Source of the DNA: Kiritimatiellia bacterium
GTDB taxonomy: Bacteria; Verrucomicrobiota; Kiritimatiellia; RFP12; UBA1067
Direction: 5' to 3'
NCBI GenBank assembly: GCA_017650345.1
Contig: JAGCFB010000010.1
Span: 1 to 37,331 of the forward strand
Length of the DNA: 37,331 bases
A model generated the notes under the pieces. That model searched no databases. It was not told the DNA's origin and worked only from the letters and a program-made list of their open reading frames with translations. Below, one piece after another: positions 15,301-27,300 of this stretch (the stretch's first letter is position 1; every line of letters starts with the position of its first letter). The position numbers and the translations under genes are program-made.

Positions 15301-18300
15301 GGTGCCGTACACGGAGCCGCCCACGATGGCGTCGTTGGCTATCGTCTGGGCGCGGTTGGCCTCGTTGACGGTCTGCACGTTCAGGACCTTTACGGACGTA
15401 TTGCCGTTGACCGTGGGATTCTGCTGGTGGTAGCTGGACCAGCCGCCGATGGCCGAACCGGTAAGAACTGCGGCGTCCTTGATCGTAACGCCCGTGGAGC
15501 CTGGCGCGGGATGCATGCTGCCGTCGCTGCCAAGGCTTCCCTCGGCGCCCGCGCCATAGGCATATCCAACCCGTGCGTCGCCGCCGATCTGAACCATGGC
15601 GTTGCCGCCGGCCTGCCATCCGCTGTTGCTCCTGTTGCCGTAGGACTGGTTGATAATGCCCATGGCGTGATCGATCGTTCCGCCTGTCACAAGCAGATAC
15701 AGGTCGCGATCGCCGCAGTACTTGGCGGTCGTCTCACTGGACGTCTGCAGTCCGGCCGCCTGCGAAACGGTTCCGTCCGTCCCCGTGACGAGCGAGACGA
15801 TTGCGTCACGCAGGCCGAGATGCTGATGATACTCGGTCTTTTCCTCCGAGCCGAAGGAGACATAGGACCCGGCCACGTTTGTCGTGTAGGCAAATGTGGG
15901 GAGCGTCAGGGCATCCCAGTCGCCGGACGGTGCGACGACCTCTATGGCTTGCACGGGCGCGGGAGGCTCCCCTTCCGCATCAGCCACAATCTGGATGGCA
16001 GTGATGCAGCCGCGACCGCCAGCATCGTTCGGCTGGTCTATGATCAGCGTATCGTCCGCCAGTCCGCCTACGACAAGAGCATTGACGCCGTCCGCAACCA
16101 TGCCCTTCTTTATGGTGCCCCATGTCGCGTGCCCCGGAACCGTCGCGCTGCCGTTGCCGCAGTATCCGACGCCGTTTATGTAGTAGTACGGGAAGACAGA
16201 GGTCGAATCCGCCGCAGCGTCATGGTTGAAATATACATAGACCGTGTATCGTTCGGCAAAAGCGTTCAATCCCGTCAGTTTTACGCCGGCATTGTTGTTT
16301 GGCGCGTAGTTGTGGTTGTCAATGTATCCGTACAGCATCTTTTCCGTAGATGTGGACCGCCCTCCGCTGGACCAAGTGTTGCCTCCAGAACAGAGATACA
16401 GCTGCATTGACGGATAGGAAGTGCCCATTGAATCGTGGATGGCAAGCGAAACGGCCCCTGTCGGGTAGTTTGAATTGACGCCAACCGCGGAGGTGTTGAT
16501 CCAGTTGGTGGACATCGCCAGGCCAATCCATTCGGACTCGCCAACACTGGCCTCGTTCGAACCGAAGTTGATCGAAATGGCCTTGTACTCGATCAGTCTG
16601 AACAGGCCGGCTTCGATCTCGTAGGGCCCGCCGTATGTCACACCACCGATCTTGAACGTAGCGTTTGCGTCGCCCGTCACAGACGTCGCCAGCTGGAACG
16701 TCTTGGTCCCGGCGGGCAGATTGACTACAGCCCCGCTGTTGAGCGTAAGCGCACCGGTGATGCCGGCCTCTTCGCCGTACTCGAGAATGCCGTTGACGAT
16801 CACGCCTGAAGCAGTCCATGTCTTGTTGGTCGCAATCTTGACCGTAGCGCCGCCAACAACGGTTACTGTGCTGGTTTCCGGATCCAATGACGCGCCATCT
16901 CCAAGTATTATGCGAGAATGCCGGGTGCCTTCGTACATTTCAAAAGCACCGTAGAATTCGGACACGTCAACGAAGACATAACGCTGAAAGAAGTCTTTGT
17001 CTGCCGCCTGATAGAAGGTTCCGGAACCTGTCAGCCTTGCAAAGACCGAAATGCCGTCCCAGGAATAGCCGTTGGTTATCGTAAACGCCTTCACCTCGCC
17101 GTCATCCTGCAGATCAAGCGTGCCGGCACACTCCTGTTTCCCATTATTGTTATTGAAGTATCCGGTGCATCCTGTCAGCCTGATCACGGAGTTGGAGCTC
17201 GCGCAGACAGTCGGAACAAGTCCGCCGATGTCAACGGTCTTATCGCTAGTTCCTTTGATCCAGACGACGCCTTCCCAGTCTTCGTCGGTGGCGACGAGAT
17301 TGCCAGCTCCGAGATTGGGCTTGACGGTGTAAACCACCGTACCATCGCCCTTCAGCGTGCCGGTTAGCGTGTCCGCCGCGTCGCACTTGACGGAGCCGAG
17401 TCCGGTAACGTAAATTTCAGTCGCCGAGAGCGTTCCGCTAAGCGTCAGCTCGAAGTTCTCATCCACATCGAAGTATATCCTGCTGATTCCGGAAAGGTCT
17501 CCGAGGTTGATCGTGCCGCTTGTGGTGACGTTTGTGGTGGCATGGACCGTGATGTCGGACGTCGCGTCGTCATAGTTGATGTTCCAGTCGAGGTCGTCCC
17601 AAGCAACAGTTCCGCCATCAAATTCCGCCATGCGGTCGCGGTAGATCGCACCGTCAGCGACATTGAGCCCAGTATCCAAATATTCCGTCTCGCCGATCCG
17701 GAGCGTGACGCTGCATGGATCGTCAATGACTATCACGTCGGCCAGCTGGTAGGGGAACGTCGCCGTGGACGGAAGCTTGATCGTCGTTCCGTTCGCGATC
17801 GTCAGCGTGCCGATGACCGGCTTGGCGGACGACGAACCGGAGAAGTCCAGCGTCGCGCCGGACTCGGACACCACGTCGCCGGTCAGCGTACCGGCGACGG
17901 AGAACGCGAGCGTTCCCGTCCCGGTCACGACTGCGTTCGTCGCTATGGTGATGGCGCCGGCGTTCGTCAGCGTGCCGGAAACCGTCAGCGTTGAATTTGT
18001 TGTCTGTCCGTTGTTGTTGTTCTTGGTGGCGGTTGCTGTCGGAATGTTGATCGTTCCATTGTTTGTTACAGAGCCGTTGATAACGAACTCTCCGCCAGTC
18101 TCCCAGGTCTTACCTGCGGCGATCGTCATGGTGACGTCGCTCCCCACAGAGATGGAGCCGCGCGTCGTCGTGTCGTCCGAAGCGGCATTGCTGCCGATCA
18201 GTATGCGCTTGCCCTTCGTCTTTATCGAGCCGGTGAACTCGGCTACGGAGCTGAATCGCATCGTCGAATAGCACGAATTGTATCCGTCCAGGAACGTTCC

Positions 18301-21300
18301 GCCGCCGGCGAGCGCAAGAATCGTATTGCTGTTGCTGGTCCAGCCGCTGTCGTTCTCCCACGCTTCATCCGAACCGTCCTCTAGAACAAGCGTCGTATTG
18401 TATGTTGCATTCGCGTTGGGAAGATACGCCTGTACATCGGAGAACTTGACCTTTGAGGCGTTGTTGCCGTAGCTGGCGAGGTCCGTCAGGTTCGTAGCGA
18501 CTCGATTGCCGCCCGCGCCGGCGGAATAAACCAAGCCCCTGATGCTCCTGATCCACAGCGTGCCGGCCCATGACTCCGCGCTCAGCGTGATGCCGCCCGT
18601 GCCGACCTTCGGAAGGAACGTTTCATAGGCCAACGTTCCGCTACCCTTGACTGTACCCTGGAGCGTATTGTCCGCGCTGCACTTGACGGACCCGAGGCCG
18701 TTCACGTTGATTTCCGTCGCAGAGAGCGTTCCGTTGAGCGTCAGCTCGACATCCTCATTGACATTGAAGTGCATCGTGCCGATTCCGGAACGCGTTCCGA
18801 GGTTGAGCGTGCCGATTCCCGTGGCGGTTATCGTGACGTCCGAAGTCGCTTCGCCTCCGAAGTACGTGTAGCTCCAGGAGAGGTCGTCCCAGTCGATCGC
18901 GCTCTCGCCACCGGCGAATGTGGCCGCGCTGTCGCGGCAGATCGCGCCGTCCGCCACCTTGAGCCCCGTGCCCGAAACGCTCGTCAGTCCGACGTAGAGC
19001 GTGACGGTGCTGGCGGCGTCAACGGCTATCGCGTCGGCCAGCTTGTAGGGGAACGTCGCTCCCGCCGGAAGCTTGATCGTCGTGCCGCTCGCGATCGTCA
19101 GCGTGCCGCTGACCGGCTGGGCGGACGAAGAGCCGGAGAAGTCGAGCGTAGAGTCGGAGACGGACTCCACGTTGCCCTCGAACGCTCCAGTCCCGGCGAA
19201 AGCCATTTCGCCCTTTACGAGGAGTCCGGAATTGGTAGCCCTCCACGTCTTGCCGGTAGCGATTGTCGCCGACTTGCCGGATTCGACAACGATCTTGCCG
19301 TTGTAATCCGTCGTCCCGGACGGGCTCTCGTTGCCAATTATAACAGCCGTATTGTTCGTCAGATAAATCGAGCCCGTGAAATCGGATGCATCTTCGAAAA
19401 CGACATACACAGTCTGGCCCGACGCATCAGTAAATGTTCCGGAGCCGGAAAGCTTGGAGAACATGCAGTACGAGTTGTTGTTCTCGGAATGTGAATATCC
19501 GTTAGACCTGATGTATGCCGGGTTTGCTTCGTCGTCCGCAAGCACAAGCTCGCCAAGCGAGCGTCCATCATAGTCCAGGAACCATGCGCCGTTGTTCCCC
19601 ATGCCAGGCAGATAGCCTTTGACATTCGTGAACTTCAGCTTCGAGCCTTCGCTGCACCATTTGCCAACCCTAAGAGCGGACTCGTTTGTGATATTCATCA
19701 GCCAAACCGTGCCGGACCATGTAGCATTAGTCCAGCCGTAGCTGTCGTTTGTGGGAGGCAGCGCCCCATAGTAGACAACCGTTCCATCGCCAGTGAAGGC
19801 TCCTTGCAGTACATTGTTTCCAGCATAGCAAAGCACTTCACCGAGGCCGGTCACATATATTTCATTTGCCGTAGCGGTTCCGCTCATCAATATAAGCTGA
19901 ACTCCCTCTGCGACATTGAAGACGATTTTTGATGTATTGACGGACCCAAGCGCAAATGTGCCGCTGGCCGTAACATTGATGATGTTGGTGAAGCGCGTTT
20001 CGTCCGTGAAATCCACACTCCAAAGATCTGACCAAGCAGATGCTCCGCCGGAGAATGTTGCCGTTCTTGTGAGCGAACCAAGGTGAACCTTGCCATCGAC
20101 GAGCACCCAATTGTCAGCATATTCGTCGTCTCCGATGTACAGCGTAAGCTTAGACTCATCAACCACAGCGGACGCCGATGCAAGATTGTACGGGAATGTG
20201 GCGTCCTCCGGCACCCTGATTGTCGTTCCGCTTGCAACCGTAAGCGTGCCGTCGATCGGCGTTTCGGCCGTAGAGCGGGAGAAATCCAGCGTCGCGCCGC
20301 TAACAGTCGCAACAGGACCAGTCACAACGCCGGATCCATCAAAGCCAAGAGCGCCGAGAACCGAAACGCCCTCAGAGGCAGACCATGACTTGCCTGTAGG
20401 CACCGTGACATTTCCGGCTATGACAAGTTTCTTGGTATAGGCATTGCACTGAGTAGCATTGATTTGCCAATCTGTCGGAGCTCCTAGGACGAAGCTCTTC
20501 CTGTTGTAACTGTCGCCACTCGCGTTAGCATCAATAGTCACGTTGCCAGTGAAGGCGCTTACGTCCTCGAACACATACTGCGTGGTCGCGGAGGTGCGGC
20601 CAGTCAAAAGGAGATCGCCGCCGCCAGCCAGCTTGGCGAACCTAAATCCAGATCCGCTGTTGCCGTTGTTGAAGGTGAACGTCGTACCATCGTCAATGAC
20701 AAGCGTCGCCATGCAACGAGCCGTCGTGTCCATCTTAGAATAACCGACAAACCCAGGTGCCTTGATGATGGAATTGGTGTTGCCGTACTCGTCGAATTTA
20801 ACCTCACTAGTAGCCGTGTGGTTGACGAACTTGAGCGTACCGGTCCATACGTCGTTGGTCCAACCTAGAGTCGTTGGGGGCTTTACGTTATTGTACACCA
20901 CCGTTCCGTCGCCGGAAATCGTGCCCTGCAACGTGTCCGCGGCTGAACACACCACAGAACCAAGGCCGGTAACGTATATCTCGGACGCGGTGACAGTGCC
21001 GGACAAGGTGAGAGCCTCGTCTTCCGCCACGTTGAACACGACCTTTGCCGTGGTCACCGAGCCAAGGTCGATCGTGCCGCTTCCGGTGACTATGACAGTG
21101 TTTGTTGCCGAGGGCATGTTGGCTTCGGCGATTGTCACGTTCCAGGGGAGGGACTCCCATTCCGCAGGCGAAGCCTCGCTGGTGTACACAGCCGTCCTGT
21201 TGAGTCCGCCAAGCGTTATCTCGCCGCCGGAGACGGTCCATTCCGCATCATACTGCTCGCCGCCGATAAAGAGCTTCGCCCCTTCCGGCAATGTCACCGA

Positions 21301-24300
21301 CGTGGCAAGCGTATAAGGGAAGCTTGTCTCCGCCGGAAGCTTGATTGTCGTGAAGCCTGTCACCGTCGAGCCGGCGACACTCGCGCCCGACCCGAGGACG
21401 AGCGTCTTCTCGCCGTCAGCGGTTCCTGCATCGAGCGTCGCACCGGTGAACACACCACCGTTGATCGTGAGCGTCGCGTCGCCCGCAACCGTCGCCCTGT
21501 CCGTGCCAACGCCGCGTGCACCGGCGGTAATCGTGATTCCAGAGAACGTGCCTCCGTTGATCGTGACGGAGCTGTTCCCTCCGACAGTAGCGTACATGCC
21601 GGTGTTGTTCTGGATGAAGCCGCCGCCCGTGATGTCGCCCGTGAAAGTCACGTTGTTCGGTGCGGTAACGGTTACGGACGAATCGCCGCCGACGGCGAAG
21701 GTTCCGCCATGGTTTCCGCCATATGTATTGAAGCCGGCGCATCCGCCGATGAGACGCTTCACGAAGTTGGTCGCCTCGGAAACGCCTGTAATGTCAATCA
21801 CAACGGACGAGGATCCGTTAATCCTGGCACAGGTGGATGCCGCATTTGCACCAAACACAGACCCGCCAACAATCGCGTCGTTTACGAGGGCAAACTCCGT
21901 CGCCGCCGAATTGACGGACTGCACGTTCAGCACCTTGACGGACGTGTTGCCGCTGACCGTCGGTGTTGCCTGGTGCTGGCTGGACCAACCGCCGAACGCG
22001 GAGCCGGTCAGGACCGCGGCGTCCTTTATCGTCATGCCGGTCGAGCCGGGGGCCGTTCCGCCGTTTCCTTCGCGCCCTGCGCCGTAGGCGTATTGGACCG
22101 TCGCGTCGCCTCCGATCTGGACCATGGCGTTGCCGCCGGACTGCGAACCGTTGGATATGCCACCGTAGTTCTGGTTGATGATGCCGATGGCATTCTGGAA
22201 AGTGCCGCCCGTTATGAGCAAGTAGAGGTCGCGATTTCCGCAATTCTTCGTCACGGTGTCGTTTTCGGACTGCAGGCCCGCCGCCTCATACACGGTGCTG
22301 TCCGTGCCGGTAATAAGAGCTACGATCGACTCCCTTCCGCCGAGCAGCTGGTAGTACTCCGTCGGCGTAGTGGAGCCGAAGGAAACGATACTTCCGGCGA
22401 CATTGGTGGCGTAGGCGAGCGTCGGGAGCGTACGGGACGACCAGTCGTCGGACGGCGGGACGACGGAAACCGCGTCCATGCCGGACGGCGTGACGAAATC
22501 GGTCGTGTGGTCGTCCGTGCTTTCTTCCACAATCTGGATTGCCGCAATGCAGCCGCGCCCGCCCATGTTGTTGGGCTGGGCGACAACGAGCGTATCGTCG
22601 GTGAGTCCGTGCACGACGAGCACGTTGACGCCGTCGGCAAGCGAATCGGCCTTTACGGTGCCCCAGCGCGTTCTTCCGGGGACCGTCGCCGAGCCGGTGC
22701 CCCTGTACATGATTCCGTTGACGTAGTACGGCGGGAAGTAGTCCGTCGTGTCGATATTGGCGTCCGCATTGAAATAGACATAGGCCGAATACTTGTCGGC
22801 GAACGCATTTACGCCTGTAACCTTTACGCCTGCGTTGACTGTGGAGTCGGAATAGTCGTCGATGAAGCCGTAGAGGATTCTGCCCGCGACCGTTGAGGTA
22901 TCGCCCTTTCCGTAGTAGTTGCCGCCTCTGGAGTTCAGGTAGAGGCTCATGTCGGGATAGCGCGTTCCGGCGGAGTCGATAAAGGTTATGGCCGCCTTGC
23001 CCATCGTCGGATAGGTCCCGCTGACGCCGTACTCCGCCGAGTCGATCCAGTTGGTGACGGACGCAAGGCCCACCCAGTCGCGCTTGCCGACGGACGCGGC
23101 GCCGCTGTTCTGGTTGCAGCCGAAGTTTATGGAAATCGCCTTGTAGCGCTTGATCGTAAGAACGTTGCCGGCAAGCGTCCATTGTCCGCCGTAAACGGAA
23201 TCGCCCAGCATGAGGTCGGATATCGTTCCCGTCACGGTTGTCGCAAGGGTAACGGGGGAGACGACATCGGCCGGGAGCTTGATAACGGTGCCGGAGCCGA
23301 GAGCCAGCGTGCCCGCAATCGTTCCGTTGATGCCGATCACTTCCGCGCTGACTGCCCCGCCAGAAAGCGTAAGCGTCTTGCCGCTGGCGACATTGAAGTC
23401 GATTGCCTTCACCGTCACGCCGCCGGCGGGAACCGTAAGCGTCGAGCTTTCCGAGACATTGACCTCAAGCGTCTTCCTTGAGTAGTCCGACGGAAGGTCC
23501 GGGTCGAACAGCTCGTTGGTGAAAGACGAGGTGCCGCCCGAGAGCGTTGCGGAATAGACGGCCTTGAAGACGCGAAGCGAAATGGACGTCGTGTCGTACA
23601 CCAGCTCCGCGCCGTAGTCCTCGTAGAGTCCGTCAACATTCAGTGCGACGGCGTTGCCGTAGGTTGCCGGCTCCTTGGCCTCGCGCCACCTGGCGAGCAC
23701 GTAGGTCCCGACATCCAGGTCCGCAGCGTTGTCGATCCAGATCGTGCCGGTATTGGAGAGCGTGCCGACGCTTTCATAGGTGCGCAGATTGCCCGCAGTC
23801 ACGGAAAGCGTCTCACCCGCCTGAATGTCGAGCGCGGTGTGGGGAAACGCGAAGTCCTGCGCGGTTTCCGCAGTAAGCCACTGGTCGGCGAAGAACGCGA
23901 TTCCGTCGATTTCGAGTCCGGCCCAGACATGGGTCTTCGCCTGATCATCGACAGGTCCGCCGATGGAGATCGTGGCGATTTTGTTGCTGCCCCACTGGAG
24001 TCCCGCCTTGTTACCGCCGTAGAGGCTTTCAAGAGACGATCCGAGATAGACGGCCGTACCGTGCGAAGTAGTATCGCCGTAAACGTCGGACTGATATGCA
24101 AAGAGCATGTAGCCATGTCCGGCGGACGCGGAAGGAGCGTCTCCGTCCGTGAAGTTCCAGGAACCGACATTGAGATTGTAGCTGTCGTTCTTGTTGAGAT
24201 ACGCGCCCTCGACGGCCGTGCCCCCGGCAGTCTGCGTAAGCGCACTGATCGGGAATCCGTTCACGAGTGCTCCGGCGAGCGCGGAGTTGTCCGACGGCGC

Positions 24301-27300
24301 GCCGCCTTCGGGGATGCGGAAGCGGACGATGACGGACGCCTTCTGGAAGTTTGCGGACGACAGGTCGATCGTCACGCCCTTCGTGGCGCCGCTCTCGATG
24401 AAGATGTTCCTGTTGGAGATGACGTTGCTGTTGAGCACGAGCGTGTAGCCGTTCGTCGGATGGTCGAAGTCGCCTGTCATCCAGACGGCGGTCGCGCCAA
24501 GTCCGGTAGTCACGCCGTCCTCGGGTTCGTAAATAGTACTGGTTGCGGAAGCGGAGTTGACGGTCTCGCCGGACCTGTTGACAAAATTCACGGTTCCGCC
24601 GGCATTGACCGTGACTGTGGAGGTTGCGTCGTAGCCGTAGAGAATCTGTTCGGCTGTGAGGACCAGATTGAGCGTGCCGCCATCCTCAACGATGATATTG
24701 CACTCGTTACCGGCCCTCACGGACACCGTCTGTCCGTCCTTGATGAGGAGCTTGCAGCTGGACGAGGAAGCATTCTCCGGGAACTCTATATCCACATTGT
24801 CGTCGACACTGATGGTTCCGGAGTAGTTATCGAACCCCTGGATGACTACCTTGCCGCGCTCGGCGGAACCGGGCGACGTGAAGAATATGTCTCCCGAGCC
24901 TGTCATCGCATCCGGTCCCAACGTAAGCGTGAGTCCGGCGACGTCAACAGTCGTATGCTTGCCGTATCCTGCGCGGAAGTTGATGGCATTCTCCTGCGTG
25001 ATGCTGTCCTTCAGCGTGAAGGTGCCTGCGTAGAAGTTCTGCGTGAACGAGGAGGGATCGCTCGCGGCGGAGCCGGACAGCACCCTTATCTCGCCTCCGT
25101 CGAGAAGGTTCACTGCGGCGTTTGAACCGTAGGCCACTACAGACTGTGTGTCGATTACGCCCTTCACGGTGAGCGTCGCGTCTTCGGCGATGAACACGTT
25201 GTCGTTGGCGCGCCAGACGCTTTCGGCAAGATTGGTCACGTTGCCGCAGATATGCAACCGTCCGTTACTGGAAGTATCGGTCGTCGGCATCGTGTCGCCA
25301 CCGAGCGCGACAGTCTTGGCCTCCAGATCGAAACTGCCCGTGAATCCAGAGACATCCTTTATGAGGACCTTCTCGCCGCCGCCGTTTGCGGGACTGCGCG
25401 TTCTGAACACGCCCGATCCGGTAAGTTTCCTGAAGACCGTTGTCGCACTGCTGCTGCCGTTGTGCCACAACAGGGCCGGATATTCCCCGTTGTCAACCAG
25501 ATCGATGGTCGGCAGGTATTCAACGTTGCTGCGCAAACAGCCGATTACGTTCTTGAGCCGCACCACGGAATTTTCGTTGCCATAGTCGTTTGGATTCAGA
25601 CCTGGCGAGGCGGCGTCATAACCTGCAATCAAAACTGTTCCGTGCCACGCGGCGGAGTTGGTCACGGCACGATAGTTAGTGTGGTCATCAACCATCCGGA
25701 AATAGTTTTCATACGAATAATCTATCGTATAGGCGACAGGCTTGTCGCTGTGGAGCAAAATGCGCTGGGACGGCTCAATTGTTTCCGCCAATATCTGAGT
25801 AGTATTGAGCTCGACCATGGTATCGTTCGTGAACTTCTGGGCCGTAAGCGTACAATCACCGCTCTGATTGATGGTGAGCCGGCCAGCGCCTCCAGCGATG
25901 CTGGCTACTTTGAGCCCCTTGAGCGTGATATTTTCCGTAAGATCCAAATCTATAGAGCGCTGAAAGCCTGCAGTATAATCCGCTTCGGCGTCGTCAATTT
26001 TGAGCACCGCGTATTCATTTGCCGCAGGGAGGCGACCAAGGCTCCAGTGGTCGGTTGCTGAATACTTGTCGTTTGTTCCAGTTGCGGTCCACACGTTGGC
26101 CATCGGAGCGAACAGCAAGAATCCCTCCTTAATCACCGGCTCATATTGATTGTTTCCGTACCTGAAGTAGACAGTTCCGCCCTCTTCAGTCGTAACGAGC
26201 GATGCCGCAGTGGTCATGTAGCCGACGTTGTACAGTTCCTCGGAAAGCTCAAGGTAGAGCGTAGTGCCAGCGCCGACTGTGACATTGCGCTGCTCGCCGG
26301 CGTTCATCGTAAGCACGGTGCCCGTGCCGGAAACGACTATGTTGCCGCCGAAGGTCGAGCTGTTGCCGAGTCTGTTCGTACCGTTCGTAACGCAAACGGT
26401 GCCCCCGCCGGTGATGCTCGCGAGCACACTGACGCCATTCAGCACATTCGTCGCACCGGTCGCGATGTTGAGCGTCGCCGTCGCAGGAAGATTTCCGAGA
26501 ATCGGCACGGTTCCGGAAATGGTGTTGAGCGTACCGCTGTAGCCTGCTGTATCGGCCGGGAGAGTCACCGACACGCCGTCCTTGAGCGAGAGCGTGCCGC
26601 TAAAGTCGTTAAGAGTATCGAAGACGAATCCACCGCCAGAACCGGTATTTTCGAGAATTACAGAACCAGTGCCTGTGAACATGCCGGTCGCAACGGAAAG
26701 CGTGTTGCCGTTGGCGTCAAATTCGCAGTTCGTGCCGCAGAAGTCCAGCGGCTCCGTCATCGCGGCGGTATCCTCGACTTGATACACACCGTTGACGACC
26801 CTGCGGACGTTCGAGAAACGAAGCATGAGGTTCTCGTACACCGTGGTTCCGTCCACGTTGCTCGCGGCAAGCGTGAGAATCAGCATGTCGCCGCTCAGGT
26901 CCGTCGGAGTTTCGGTCGTATCGAGCTTGATTGTGAACACGTCGCCGTCCTTTGTGACGCTAACCTTCTCGTCAGGGAGCATCGTGAGACGGGTCGCGTA
27001 CGCATTAAGCTGGGTCGCGTTCGAGCAAGTCACCTTGATCTCGTTGGTGATGCCGATGGCGCACTCGGCGAAGAAGCCGTCCTGCAGAAGCTCGATCCCG
27101 TTCGAGCGGACGGAGACGCTATCGATGGTCGGCGACGCGGCAGGGGTGCCGACCGTAGTATCCACCGGATCGCTCATTACCACCTCTGAGCCATCCGACA
27201 TTACGGGATAGGCATAGAACCTCAGGTTTGTGTCATTGCTGTAGCTACGGATATCCACAGGCAGGGTGAACACTGTTTCTGTATTGGACTGTGCGATAGG

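Noticed and set aside
16756-21349. CRISPR or short tandem DNA repeats in the giant gene
   Set aside because: The repeats are long, diverged and conserved at protein level and reading frame; there are no short identical repeats with unique spacers anywhere in the window.
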